From contig NZ_JAQZAO010000008.1 in NCBI RefSeq assembly GCF_028737315.1, forward strand, positions 248,001-312,000: a DNA stretch of 64,000 nt. The letters run 5' to 3'. The first letter of the stretch is position 1, and every line of letters starts with the position of its first letter. Shown piece after piece: positions 16,165 to 24,690 of this stretch. A model generated the notes under the pieces. The model saw only the letters and a program-made list of their open reading frames with translations, searched no databases and was not told the DNA's origin. Made by a program: the position numbers and the translations under genes. The stretch comes from Actinomycetospora lemnae (GTDB lineage: Bacteria > Actinomycetota > Actinomycetes > Mycobacteriales > Pseudonocardiaceae).

Positions 16165-17385
16165 GTGGCCGAGGGACGGACGGTGGGCGAGCTGGCGGAG
16201 GCCACCGGGCTCTCGGTGCGCGTGCTGCGGCACTGGGACGAGCGCGGGGTGGTCTCGCCCTCGCGCACCCCGGCCGGCCACCGCCTCTATTCGCCCGCCG
16301 ACGTCGTCCGGCTGCACCGCGCGATCACCCTGCGCGCGCTGGGCCTGCGCCTCGAGCAGGTCGCGGCCCTGCTCGACGGCGTCGACCCCGACCCGGCCGC
16401 GACGCTGCGGGCGCACCTGGCCGGCCTCGACGCCGACCTGCGGCGGCGCCGGACGGTCCGGGACCGCCTCGGCGCGGTCCTCGGCGAGGCCGCGGGTGGC
16501 GCCCCCGACGACGTCCTGTCCACCGTGCTCCGGGAGATGACCATGATCGGGTCCTACGTCCACGGCTTCCACGCGAGCGAGGCGACCCGCCTGCGCGACC
16601 AGGCCGCGACGCTCGCCGACCTGCTCCACGACGGCGTCTCGTTCCCCGACGGCGCCCACGTCCTCGAGCCCGGCTGCGGCGTGGGCGCGCAGACGGTCGT
16701 GCTCGCCGCCCGCAGCCCGGGCGCACGGTTCACGGCCCTCGATCGCGAGCCCGGCCAGGTAGCCGCGGCGCGCGCCCGCGTCGAGGCCGCCGGCATCGGG
16801 GAGCGGGTCGACGTGCGGGTCGGCGATGTGCACGACCCGCCCGGACCCGTCGACCACGTCGTCGTGTTCTTCCTGCTCGAGCACCTCCCCCACCCGGTGG
16901 AGGCGCTGCGCGCGCTGCGGGGCGCGCTGCGTCCCGGCGGGACGATCACCGTCGTCGAGGGTGACCACGGCGCCACCGCCTTCCACCCCGACAGCGCCGA
17001 CGCGCGGGCGGTGATCGCGTGCCAGGAGGTGCTCCAGCGCCAGGCCGGCGGGGACGCCGGGATCGGCCGCCGGCTCGCCCCGCTGCTCGCGGACGCCGGG
17101 TTCGACGACGTGCGCGTCGAGCCCCGCACCGCCCACGCCCACGCCGGACGCCCCGACCTCACCGACAGCCTCGTGCGCCGGACCTTCACCCCGATGGTCG
17201 CCGGCGTGCGCGAGCCGGCCCTCGCGGCCGGGCTGATCACGCCCGAGCGCTTCGACGCCGGCGTCCGCGACCTCTTGCGCACCGCCGAGCCCGGCGGGAC
17301 CTTCAGCTACACGTTCTTCCGCGCCGTCGGCACCAGGTCGGCGTCCACGAGGTCGGTGAGCCCGACGAACCCGAGCCGGGCGTAG
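16165..17385 (+). CDS. MerR-family regulator fused to a SAM-dependent methyltransferase
   Basis: A 406-residue fusion. Residues 1-75 are a MerR winged helix (TVGELAEATGLSVRVLRHWDE, then AGHRLYSPADVVRLHR), and 76-115 resemble the MerR dimerisation helix. Residues about 150-390 are a class I methyltransferase with motif I VLEPGCGVGAQ, an acidic residue after strand 2 (ALDRE), VFFLLEHLPHPVEALRALRG and a Pro-Gly-Gly loop. A regulator whose effector domain is an enzyme is unusual; SAM or the methyl acceptor may be the signal. GTG at 16165. Its last 79 nt overlap the convergent GNAT gene. Confidence 0.85.
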   Translation: MAEGRTVGELAEATGLSVRVLRHWDERGVVSPSRTPAGHRLYSPADVVRLHRAITLRALGLRLEQVAALLDGVDPDPAATLRAHLAGLDADLRRRRTVRDRLGAVLGEAAGGAPDDVLSTVLREMTMIGSYVHGFHASEATRLRDQAATLADLLHDGVSFPDGAHVLEPGCGVGAQTVVLAARSPGARFTALDREPGQVAAARARVEAAGIGERVDVRVGDVHDPPGPVDHVVVFFLLEHLPHPVEALRALRGALRPGGTITVVEGDHGATAFHPDSADARAVIACQEVLQRQAGGDAGIGRRLAPLLADAGFDDVRVEPRTAHAHAGRPDLTDSLVRRTFTPMVAGVREPALAAGLITPERFDAGVRDLLRTAEPGGTFSYTFFRAVGTRSASTRSVSPTNPSRA

Positions 17386-18140
17386 AGCGCGTTGCTCGTG
17401 GCGTTCGCGAGGTCGGTGAACAACAGGACCTCGTCGGCGCCCCGTGCCCGCGCCTGCTGCGCCGCGGCCGCGGTGACCGCCGCACCGTGCCCGCGACCGC
17501 GGTGCCCCGGACGCGTGTAGACGGGGCCGATCCGGGCGGTCCCGAGCACCACCGGCGACGCCGACGCGTACCCGACCGGCTCGTCGCCGGGCACCGCGAC
17601 CACCACTCGGGACTCGTCGATCGCGGCGTCCAGCGCGGCGCGCTGTGGCGGTGGATCGTGCGGGGTGGCCTGGTGGTGGAACTCCTGGAGCCACGACCAG
17701 AGCAGGTCGCGATCGGCGTCGCCCGCCGGCCGCGTGGGGGTGGGGGCGGCCGGCAGCCGCAGGCGCGCGAGGCGGTGCAGCCGCTCGGTGACCACGGCCT
17801 CCCAGGTCGCGTCCCAGGCCGCGGCCAGCTCGGCGACGCTCCCGGGCGGGGCGAGCACGCGGTGGGGGCACGGCCGCTGGGCCGCCCACGCGACGGCGGC
17901 CCCGGGCGGCAGGGCCGAGACGACCGGCCGGTGCCGCGGGGTGTGGACGACGACCGCGGAGGCCCCGACCCCGTCGTCCCACCAGGCCAGCGCGCTGGGC
18001 CCGCCGAACGCCTCCCGCCCACGGCGGCGCAGGGTGTCGACGATGGTCAGCTCCACCGTGCAGGCGACGCGGTGCGCCGCGAGGAACCCCGCGGCCGCGG
18101 CCCAGAACTCGTCGACGTCGTCGGTGACCGTCCAGCCCAT
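17307..18140 (-). CDS. GNAT family N-acetyltransferase
   Basis: A 277-residue protein whose C-terminal half is a GNAT domain: ARIGPVYTRPGHRGRGHGAA holds the acetyl-CoA R/Q-x2-G-x-G/A loop and NALYARLGFVG is motif B. The N-terminal 140 residues (GWTVTDDVDEFWAAAAGFLA and following) look like a degenerate second GNAT-like or accessory domain. Substrate unknown. ATG at 18140. The 3' end overlaps the convergent MerR-methyltransferase gene. Confidence 0.82.
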   Translation of the reverse strand: MGWTVTDDVDEFWAAAAGFLAAHRVACTVELTIVDTLRRRGREAFGGPSALAWWDDGVGASAVVVHTPRHRPVVSALPPGAAVAWAAQRPCPHRVLAPPGSVAELAAAWDATWEAVVTERLHRLARLRLPAAPTPTRPAGDADRDLLWSWLQEFHHQATPHDPPPQRAALDAAIDESRVVVAVPGDEPVGYASASPVVLGTARIGPVYTRPGHRGRGHGAAVTAAAAQQARARGADEVLLFTDLANATSNALYARLGFVGLTDLVDADLVPTARKNV

Positions 18141-18168
18141 GGTCCGAGGATCCCGGGGCTGTCGAGGG

Positions 18169-18753
18169 TCAGGGGATCCAGAACCGCAGCGTCGCGGGCG
18201 CCCCGGCGCCGTGTGGGCGCGACGCCGGCCAGCCGGGGTCGGGCTGCCCGCCGCAGCGGGTGATGACGGCGAGCGAGCCGGGGTTGTCCTCGCGGCACGT
18301 CACGAGGACGGGCCCGACGCCGCGGGCGCGCAGCAGCGCGACGCTGCGGCGCAGGATCGCGGTGGCGTGGCCGCGGCGCCGCTCGCCGGGCAGGACCGCG
18401 TAGCCGACGTGCCCGCCCTCGACGCACAGGGTGTCGTTGAGCATGTGCCGGATCGAGGTCCGGCCGACGACCCGCCCGGCGACCTCGGCGTAGAGGAAGG
18501 TCATGGGCACCCGGCCCGGCGGCAGGTCGAGGCCGCGCTGCTCGCGGTCGAGGCGGTCGAGGTAGGCCAGCCAGGGCTCGCCGTCGGGCCAGAGCCCGAA
18601 GTCGAAGCCCTCGGGCGCGAGCGCGGCCTGCGCGTCGCGGGCGACCGGCTCGTCGGACGGGCGCGGGGCGCGCAGGACCAGGTCGTCGGGGCCCGCGGCG
18701 GGGCTGGCGTCGGGGCTCGCGTCGGGGCTCGCGTCGGGGTGGGCGTCGGCCAC
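18169..18753 (-). CDS. GNAT family N-acetyltransferase with N-terminal D-A-S-P repeat
   Basis: A 194-residue GNAT acetyltransferase: GYAVLPGERRRGHATAIL is the acetyl-CoA loop and CREDNPGSLAVITRCGG the C-terminal motif. The N terminus carries three D-A-S-P repeats encoded by an exact 12-bp tandem repeat. GTG at 18753 is the most plausible start because the open frame upstream is another gene's antisense. It lies 28 nt upstream of the other GNAT gene, so co-transcription is likely. Confidence 0.8.
   Translation of the reverse strand: MADAHPDASPDASPDASPAAGPDDLVLRAPRPSDEPVARDAQAALAPEGFDFGLWPDGEPWLAYLDRLDREQRGLDLPPGRVPMTFLYAEVAGRVVGRTSIRHMLNDTLCVEGGHVGYAVLPGERRRGHATAILRRSVALLRARGVGPVLVTCREDNPGSLAVITRCGGQPDPGWPASRPHGAGAPATLRFWIP
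18707..18742. repeat. 12-bp tandem repeat in GNAT coding sequence
   Basis: Two exact copies and a third nearly exact copy of GCGTCGGGGCTC, encoding D-A-S-P on the minus strand near the start of the GNAT gene. It is in frame and so a candidate for length variation between strains. Confidence 0.75.
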
Positions 18754-18871
18754 GTCCCCAGCCTGGCCCGGCCGCTCCCGCACGGCACGCCGAGGGTGAA
18801 GTGGCCCACGACCCGCCGGGCACCAGGGCGGGATCGGGGGACGATGGAGGTCCCGACGAAGGAGACCCGCG

Positions 18872-19618
18872 GTGTCCGCGACGCCCACGGACCAGTCCCC
18901 CGACACCCACACCGACGTCACGCGGCACCTCGCCAACCTCCGCGACGTGGGCGGGCTGCCGACCCGCGACGGTGGGCGCACCCGCCCGGGCGTGCTGTGG
19001 CGCGCCGACGCCCCGCTCGCCGGCGACGACACCGTCGGGCCCGGCGGTCTCGCGTGGCCGCCCGGCAGCGTCGTCGACCTGCGCAACCCCGCCGAGCTCC
19101 GCGACCCGCACCCGCTGCCCGCCCTCGGCGCCGAGCTGACGTCCCTGCCGCTCGTCGAGTCCCTGGCGCCGGCCGAGCAGGCCCGCGGGCGCCGCGGGGA
19201 GCTGGGCGTCGACGAGCTCTACCTGCTGCTCGTGCGCATCGGCGAGGCGTGGCTGCCCCAGCTGTTCCGGGTCGCGGCGTACGGTCCGGGCCCGGTGCTC
19301 GTGCACTGCGCCGCGGGCAAGGACCGCACCGGCGTCGCCGTCGCCCTGCTGCTGCGCGCGGCGGGCGTCGACCGCGCCACCGTGGCCGCCGACTTCGCCG
19401 CCACCAACGAGCACCGCGTCGCCCTGCGCGACCGTCTCGTGGCCCAGGGCGCGCTCGACCCGGGCGTCGAGGCGAGCCGGATCGGGGTGACGCCCGAGCA
19501 CCTCGAGCCGGTGCTCGACCTCGTCGACGACGACCCGCGTGCCCCGCTGCGCGAGGCCGGCGTGCCCGACGCGGACGTCGACGCCTGGCGCGCTCGGCTG
19601 GTCGACGGACAGTCCTAG
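18872..19618 (+). CDS. Tyrosine-protein phosphatase (MptpB/LipA-like)
   Basis: A 248-residue dual-specificity-like phosphatase. The N-terminal NLRDVGGLPTRDG and LWRADAP motifs and the P-loop HCAAGKDRTG (C146, R152) match the bacterial atypical phosphatase family that includes mycobacterial MptpB, which removes phosphate from phosphotyrosine and phosphoinositides. The lysine in the P-loop (AGKDRTG) is characteristic of that family. GTG at 18872 follows AAGGAGA. It is divergent from the GNAT gene at 18753. Confidence 0.88.
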   Translation: MSATPTDQSPDTHTDVTRHLANLRDVGGLPTRDGGRTRPGVLWRADAPLAGDDTVGPGGLAWPPGSVVDLRNPAELRDPHPLPALGAELTSLPLVESLAPAEQARGRRGELGVDELYLLLVRIGEAWLPQLFRVAAYGPGPVLVHCAAGKDRTGVAVALLLRAAGVDRATVAADFAATNEHRVALRDRLVAQGALDPGVEASRIGVTPEHLEPVLDLVDDDPRAPLREAGVPDADVDAWRARLVDGQS

Positions 19619-19779
19619 GGCCATCCGGTCGCACCGCGCCGGCACGCTGTGCCGGGCCACAACGGCGCCGTCGTGATCTCTGTGCGCGGGCACAGTGCCC
19701 GGCCGGGCTGCGGGCCGAAGACTGGGAGGTACGCCGGGCGGTCGGTCCGGTGGCGCCGAACCAGCTCGAGGTGACGACG

Positions 19780-20004
19780 ATGGAGACCCCGACGACGTGC
19801 CCGTGCTGCGGGGTCGTGGTCATGCCCCGCGAGATGTCCTACGACTTCGACGGCGAGACCGTCGCGTCGCTGACGCGCGAGGTGGCCTACCTGCGCGCCA
19901 CCGTCGCCCGCCTGCGCGGCGTCGCCCGGCCCACGGTGCTGCCGCTGCCGCGCACCGGCCAGGCCCTCGACGCCGACGCCCGCCCCGAGGCCGTCAGCGC
20001 CTGA
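19780..20004 (+). CDS. Small protein with N-terminal CPCC motif
   Basis: A 74-residue protein, METPTTCPCCG at the start, followed by an amphipathic helix with coiled-coil character (VASLTREVAYLRATVARLRG) and a Pro/Ala-rich tail. C-P-C-C suggests a half zinc ribbon or redox site, perhaps completed by dimerisation. GAGGTGA lies 7 nt before the ATG at 19780, deciding the start. It overlaps the convergent homocysteine methyltransferase gene by 11 nt. I know no function. Confidence 0.6.
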   Translation: METPTTCPCCGVVVMPREMSYDFDGETVASLTREVAYLRATVARLRGVARPTVLPLPRTGQALDADARPEAVSA

Positions 20005-21919
20005 CCCGCCCGCCGGCCGCGGCGCGCAGCCGCGCGAGCGCGGTCGCCGGGTCCGGCCCTGGCCAGCGCACGACGACGCCCTCGACGAGCTCGGCGGCCT
20101 CGGCGACCAGGTCCGCGGCCAGCGCCAGGCCCGTGTGCGCGGCGTCGGGTCCGTCGCCCGCGCGGCGCATCGGCTCGACCACGGTGTCGGGCACGACGAC
20201 GTCGGGCACCTCGTGGCGCAGGTGCTCGGCCTGCGCGTAGCCCGTCAGCGCGCCGACCGACGCGAGCACCGGCACGCGACGCCCGGCCGCCTCGAGGGTC
20301 TCGACGACCGCCCGCAGCCCCTGCAGCTCGAACACCGGCCGCGTCACGAGGAACTCCGCGCCGGCCTCCACCTTCGCGACGGCCCGCTCGGCCTCGTGCG
20401 CGAGGTCGTCGGCGCCGGGGGTGACGCGCGCGCCGAGACGGAACGCGGTCGGCGTGCCCAGCTCCGCGCCGTCGGCGTCGACCCCGCGGTTGAGCCCGGC
20501 GGCGAGCCGCAGCAGCGCGAGACCGTCGACCTCCCACACGCCGTCGCGCACCGCCTGCTCCGCGTGCACCGGCGGGTTGCCCGTCTCGCACACGAGCGTG
20601 CGCAGGCCCAGCGCGTGCAGCCCGAGCAGGTCGGCCTGCAGCGCGAGCAGGCTCGTCTGCCAGCTCGTGACGGTGAGCGCGGTGTCGACGTCGACGCGGT
20701 CGTGCAGGTGCACCCCGAGCGCGGCGGTGCTCGTGCTCGCGCGCCGCGTCCGCGACCGGCTGACCCACAGCACCGACGCGCCGCCGGCGACGGCGCGGCG
20801 GGCCCGGGCGAGGTGCTCGTCGGGACCGCCCGCGCCGGCGACCTCGGCGGCGACGAGGAAGCCGCGACCCGAGCGGCGCGGCTGCAGCCAGCGCTCGACC
20901 GCGCCGCGCCCGGGGCCGGCGCCGTCGGCGGTGTCCTCGGGGACGGGCGCGGGCACCGACAGCCGCGCGGACCGGCGCGGCGCCGGCAGGGCGTCGGCGT
21001 CCGGCGGGCTCGCGGGCGGGGACCAGGCGTCGTGGGTGGTCAGGGCCCGCGCGGCCGCCGCGATGTGCTCGGGCGTCGTGCCGCAGCAGCCCCCGACGAG
21101 GCGCGCGCCGGCCTCGACGTAGCGCAGCACGTAGCGCGCGAAGTGCTCGGCGTCGCCGGCGAAGCGCACGCTGCGGTCGGCGACGACGTGCGGCAGGCCG
21201 GCGTTCGGCTGGGCGGAGAGCACCGGCCCGTCGGTCGGCCCCATCCGGCGCACGACGTCGAGCAGGCCCTGGGGCCCGAGCGTGCAGTTGGTCCCGATCG
21301 CGACCGCGCCCGCCCCGGCCAGGCGCGCGACGACCTCGGCGGGCGACTCGCCAGCCGCGGTGACGTGGCCCGCGTCCTCGTCGACGAACGTGGCCTGCGC
21401 GACGACGGGCAGGTCGGTCACCTCGCGCACCGCCCGGACGGCGGCGAGCAGCTCGTCCGCGCGGCTGAACGTCTCGAGCACGACGAGGTCGACGCCGCCC
21501 TCGACGAGCGCCTCGACCTGCTCGCGGACCGCGGCCGCGGCGCGCGCGGGGTCGGTCGGCGCGGTCTGGCCGGGCGGGGTCACGGGCGACACGGACCCCC
21601 CGACCCAGGCCGGGCGCCCCGCCCCGTCGCGCACCGCCCCGGCCAGACGGGCGCCCGCCAGGTTGATCTCGCGGACGCGGCGGGCGAGACCGTGGCGCTC
21701 GAGGCGGGGACGCGAGGCCGCGAAGGTGTGGGTCTGCAGGACGTCGGCGCCGGCGGCGAGGTAGCGCTCGTGCAGCGCCGTGACCAGCTCCGGCGCGAGG
21801 ACGCAGAGCTCCGCCCCGTGGCCCTCGGCCCGTCCGCCGCTCGCCCGCGCCAGCGTGCCCATCGCGCCGTCGGCGAGCAGCACCCGGCGCGCCAGGGCGT
21901 CGGCGAAGGACTCGCTCAC
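19994..21919 (-). CDS. Bifunctional homocysteine S-methyltransferase / 5,10-methylenetetrahydrofolate reductase
   Basis: A 641-residue fusion like Bacillus YitJ. Residues about 1-295 are a homocysteine methyltransferase with the zinc ligands in GTNCTLGP and GGCCGTTPEH, and the start LLADGAMGTLARASGG. Residues about 335-641 are an MTHFR-like TIM barrel (GFLVAAEVAGAGGPDEHLAR; LVCETGNPPVH; EFLVTRPVFEL). The pair would make methyl-folate and use it, or another donor, to form methionine. GTG at 21919 overlaps the stop of the upstream PucR gene (GTGA). No SAM riboswitch-like leader is visible because the gene is internal to the operon. Confidence 0.88.
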   Translation of the reverse strand: MSESFADALARRVLLADGAMGTLARASGGRAEGHGAELCVLAPELVTALHERYLAAGADVLQTHTFAASRPRLERHGLARRVREINLAGARLAGAVRDGAGRPAWVGGSVSPVTPPGQTAPTDPARAAAAVREQVEALVEGGVDLVVLETFSRADELLAAVRAVREVTDLPVVAQATFVDEDAGHVTAAGESPAEVVARLAGAGAVAIGTNCTLGPQGLLDVVRRMGPTDGPVLSAQPNAGLPHVVADRSVRFAGDAEHFARYVLRYVEAGARLVGGCCGTTPEHIAAAARALTTHDAWSPPASPPDADALPAPRRSARLSVPAPVPEDTADGAGPGRGAVERWLQPRRSGRGFLVAAEVAGAGGPDEHLARARRAVAGGASVLWVSRSRTRRASTSTAALGVHLHDRVDVDTALTVTSWQTSLLALQADLLGLHALGLRTLVCETGNPPVHAEQAVRDGVWEVDGLALLRLAAGLNRGVDADGAELGTPTAFRLGARVTPGADDLAHEAERAVAKVEAGAEFLVTRPVFELQGLRAVVETLEAAGRRVPVLASVGALTGYAQAEHLRHEVPDVVVPDTVVEPMRRAGDGPDAAHTGLALAADLVAEAAELVEGVVVRWPGPDPATALARLRAAAGGRVRR

Positions 21920-23235
21920 GCCTCCATCTCCCCGAGGATCTCCAGGGCCACCTGCGCGGCGAGGCGGTCGCGGTAGGCGTCGAGGTCGAGCCCGCTCTGC
22001 TCCTCGGCGCGGCGCAGCCGGTAGCCGACGGTGTTCGGGTGGACGTTGAGGGCCTTCGCGACGCGCTGCGGGCTGCCGTCCTCGAGGAAGTAGCGGGCCA
22101 GGGTGCGCAGCAGCTCGGCGGTGCGCTCGGAGCGGTCGGTCGCGAGCCGGCCGAGCACCTCGTGGGCGAAGGCGCGGGCGGCCTCGGGGTCGGGGATCTG
22201 GAGCAGCAGGCGGTGCACGCCGAGGTCGTCGAAGCGCAGCACCCGCCCGGTGCGCCCGAGGCGGCGGGCGGCGACGAGGGTCCGCCGGGCCTGGTCGTAG
22301 GAGGCGGCGATCTCCGTCGCCTCCCGGACGGGGCCGCCGACGGCCACGGTCACCGGCCAGTGCGCGTCCGGGTCGGGCACGCGGCCGCGGGCGAGCCGGC
22401 GCGCGCAGGCGGCCCCGACGGCGGCCGGATCGTCGGGCTCGGGGACGACGGCGACGGTCTCGCTGTCGCGGACGACGGTCAGCGCGGTCGGCGCGGCGGC
22501 GAGCAGGTGCTCCTCGGCGTCGCCGAGCAGGCTCGCCGGCCCGGCACCGTGCGCGGCGTCGTCGTCGGGCGACACGACGACCACGCGGTGCGCGACCCCC
22601 TGGTCGTAGCCGACGTGCTCCGCCCACTGGGCGGCCTGGTCGGCGTCGCGGGCGCGGTCGAGCAGGAGCCCGGAGACGAGGTCGCCGCGCACCTGCCCGG
22701 CCGCGGTGGCGAGCACCCGGTCGCGTCCGGCGAGGACGCCCACCACGGTCGCGGCGTGCTCGGCGACCAGCAGCAGGACGTCGTCGCCGGCGAGGGCGTC
22801 GGGGCGGCGGTGACGGGCGGCGCTGTCCTCCTCGGCGAGCACGAACGCGGGCACCTCGCGGCCGAGCAGCACCGGGGCGACGACCTGCACGAGGTGCCCG
22901 GCGCCGGGGACCCGCAGCGCGCGGCCGGCGCTCGCGGCGACGTCGAGGGTGCGCGGCCAGACGGCGGTGCGGGCCTCGCCGCGGACGAGGGAGGACGCCT
23001 CGGCCGGGCCCGTGCCCGGTGCGGCCGCGGCGAGCACCTCGCCGGCCGGACCGACGACGGCGGCGAGCACCCCGAGCTCGCCGGCCATCACCGCCGTCAC
23101 CGCCTGGGCGTCCGCGGCGGGCCCGGCGACCAGCCCCGAGAGCCGGCGGTAGAGCCCGACGAGCCCGCGGGGCCCGGCGGCCCGGTCGGTGTCCGGACGT
23201 GCCGGGGCGATCGCCCGCGCCTGGCCCGTCGTCAC
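21916..23235 (-). CDS. PucR/CdaR-family transcriptional regulator
   Basis: A 439-residue regulator. The C-terminal PucR helix-turn-helix is clear (TLARYFLEDGSPQRVAKALN then VHPNTVGYRLRRAEEQSG), preceded by a GGDEF-like/CdaR central region (VAVGGPVREATEIAASYDQA) and an N-terminal sensor-like segment. PucR/CdaR proteins usually activate catabolic genes for purines, sugars or amino acids. It is the first gene of an operon with the bifunctional methionine enzyme, an unusual pairing that hints at control by a one-carbon or methionine signal. GTG at 23235. Confidence 0.87.
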   Translation of the reverse strand: MTTGQARAIAPARPDTDRAAGPRGLVGLYRRLSGLVAGPAADAQAVTAVMAGELGVLAAVVGPAGEVLAAAAPGTGPAEASSLVRGEARTAVWPRTLDVAASAGRALRVPGAGHLVQVVAPVLLGREVPAFVLAEEDSAARHRRPDALAGDDVLLLVAEHAATVVGVLAGRDRVLATAAGQVRGDLVSGLLLDRARDADQAAQWAEHVGYDQGVAHRVVVVSPDDDAAHGAGPASLLGDAEEHLLAAAPTALTVVRDSETVAVVPEPDDPAAVGAACARRLARGRVPDPDAHWPVTVAVGGPVREATEIAASYDQARRTLVAARRLGRTGRVLRFDDLGVHRLLLQIPDPEAARAFAHEVLGRLATDRSERTAELLRTLARYFLEDGSPQRVAKALNVHPNTVGYRLRRAEEQSGLDLDAYRDRLAAQVALEILGEMEA

Positions 23236-23360
23236 CCGCTCATCCTGCTACGCGGCGCCGTCGCGTGCGTCCCGTCGTCGGCGGCGCCGCGGGACCCCGC
23301 GCGGCCGGGCACCCCCGAACGGGTCATGATCGGGGCCCCCACACCGACCCGGGAGGACCC

Positions 23361-23978
23361 GTGACCGACCCGTCCGGCAGGGCGCCGCGCATCGCCGTCG
23401 TCTTCTACTCCGCGACCGGGAACGTGGCCGCGCTCGCCGAGGCCCTCGCCGAGGGCGCGCGGGAGGCGGGCGCCGAGACCCGCGTGCGGCCGGTCGCCGA
23501 GCGCGCGCCGCGCGAGGCGATCGAGGCGAACCGGCGGTGGAAGGCGTGGGTCGACGACAACCCGTACGACACCCTCGCCTCGCTCGACGACCTCGAGTGG
23601 GCCGACGGCCTCGCGCTGGGCAGCCCCACGCGCTTCGGCAACAGCGCCGAGCAGCTCAAGGCGTTCCTCGACACGACCGGCGGCCTGTGGGCGCAGGGCA
23701 AGCTCGCGGGCCTGGTCGGGACCTCGTTCACCAGCGCCTCGACGGGCCACGGCGGGCTCGAGGCGACCATCCTGTCGATGAACAACGTGCTCTACCACTG
23801 GGGCGCGCTCGTCATGCCGCTCGGCTACGCCGCCGACCCGTCGCTGATGTCGTCGGGCAACCCGTACGGCGCGTCCTGGGTGTCGCGGAAGTCCGCCGCG
23901 CCCGACGACGGCGCCCTGCAGGCCGCCCGCGTCCAGGGCACCCGGCTCGCGCAGGTGGCCGCGAAGCTGATCACCTGA
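23361..23978 (+). CDS. wrbA: WrbA-like NAD(P)H:quinone oxidoreductase (flavodoxin fold)
   Basis: A 205-residue flavodoxin-like protein. The FMN phosphate loop is FYSATGNVAALAEALAEG, the second FMN loop is LGSPTRFGNSAEQLKAFLD and the third is TSFTSASTGHGGLEATILSM, which matches WrbA. It would reduce quinones by two electrons in oxidative defence. GTG at 23361 follows GGGAGGA. Palindrome copy 4 begins 11 nt after the stop. Confidence 0.9.
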   Translation: MTDPSGRAPRIAVVFYSATGNVAALAEALAEGAREAGAETRVRPVAERAPREAIEANRRWKAWVDDNPYDTLASLDDLEWADGLALGSPTRFGNSAEQLKAFLDTTGGLWAQGKLAGLVGTSFTSASTGHGGLEATILSMNNVLYHWGALVMPLGYAADPSLMSSGNPYGASWVSRKSAAPDDGALQAARVQGTRLAQVAAKLIT

Positions 23979-23988
23979 CGAGCCGTAC

Positions 23989-24031
23989 GTGAGTGATTTT
24001 CTGAGCTGTAGCGCGGAAGATCGCTCACATG
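23989..24031. repeat. Intergenic palindrome, GTGAGC family, copy 4 (degenerate)
   Basis: Ends GTGAGTGATTTTC (23989-24001) and GAAGATCGCTCAC (24016-24028) pair with two mismatches; the centre is poorly paired. Unlike most copies it lies between co-directional genes, and the ATG of the next gene (24029-24031) directly abuts its right end. Confidence 0.65.
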
Positions 24032-24637
24032 CTGGAGGGGTACGCCGAGGCCGCGGAGGCGGTCACCGGGCTGGTCGAGCGGATACCGGACGACGCGTGG
24101 GACGGCCCCGGGCTCGGGGAGTGGGACCTGCGGGCGCTGGTCGGGCACACGAGCCGGTCGTTCGTCACCGTGCTGACCTACCTGGACCGGCCCGCCGAGA
24201 CCGAGGACATCGACTCGCCGGAGGGCTACTACGCCCTGCTGCCGTCGATGACCGGCGAGGGCCTCGACCAGGCCGCGGTCGCGCAGCGCGGGCGGGACGC
24301 GGGCGTCGCGCTGGGCGACGACCCGGCCGCGGCGTTCGCCTCGCTCGCGGAGCGGGCGGTGGCCGCGGCCCGGGCGGCCGATCCCGACATGCTCATCGCG
24401 AGCATCGCCGGCGGCCTGCGGGTCGCCTCGTACGTGCCGACCCGCACGATCGAGCTCGTCGTGCACGGGAACGACATCGCGGCCGCCACGGGCCTCGACG
24501 TCACCTTCTCCACGCACACGACGACCCAGGTGGCGACGGTGCTCGCCCGCACCGCCGTCCGCCTGGGCCACGGTGGGCTGCTCCTGCGCGCCCTCACCGG
24601 CCGCGCCGCCCTCCCGCCGGGGTTCTCGGTGGTCTGA
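24029..24637 (+). CDS. Maleylpyruvate-isomerase/DinB-like N-terminal-domain protein
   Basis: A 202-residue helical-bundle protein of the mycothiol-dependent maleylpyruvate isomerase/DinB superfamily: LVERIPDDAWDGPGLGEWDL followed by LVGHTSRSF, with later metal-ligand candidates in ELVVHGNDIA. Members use mycothiol or a divalent metal for isomerase or thiol-transfer reactions. The start ATG at 24029 abuts palindrome copy 4; a GGAAG 9 nt upstream, inside the palindrome arm, would be the ribosome site. Confidence 0.78.
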   Translation: MLEGYAEAAEAVTGLVERIPDDAWDGPGLGEWDLRALVGHTSRSFVTVLTYLDRPAETEDIDSPEGYYALLPSMTGEGLDQAAVAQRGRDAGVALGDDPAAAFASLAERAVAAARAADPDMLIASIAGGLRVASYVPTRTIELVVHGNDIAAATGLDVTFSTHTTTQVATVLARTAVRLGHGGLLLRALTGRAALPPGFSVV

Positions 24638-24643
24638 GTCCTC

Positions 24644-24683
24644 GTGAGCACTTTCCACGCCGATAGCCGTGGAAAGTGCTCAC
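24644..24683. repeat. Intergenic palindrome, GTGAGC family, copy 5
   Basis: Perfect 16-bp arms GTGAGCACTTTCCACG (24644-24659) and CGTGGAAAGTGCTCAC (24668-24683) around CCGATAGC, between convergent genes. On the reverse strand the centre reads CACGGCTATCGGCGTG, nearly the centre of copies 1 and 6. Confidence 0.9.
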
Positions 24684-24690
24684 ACGGGCG

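Noticed and set aside
17307-17385. Possible frameshift at the end of the MerR-methyltransferase fusion
   Set aside because: The methyltransferase fold is complete before the overlap; the last residues are simply read through the convergent gene's 3' end.
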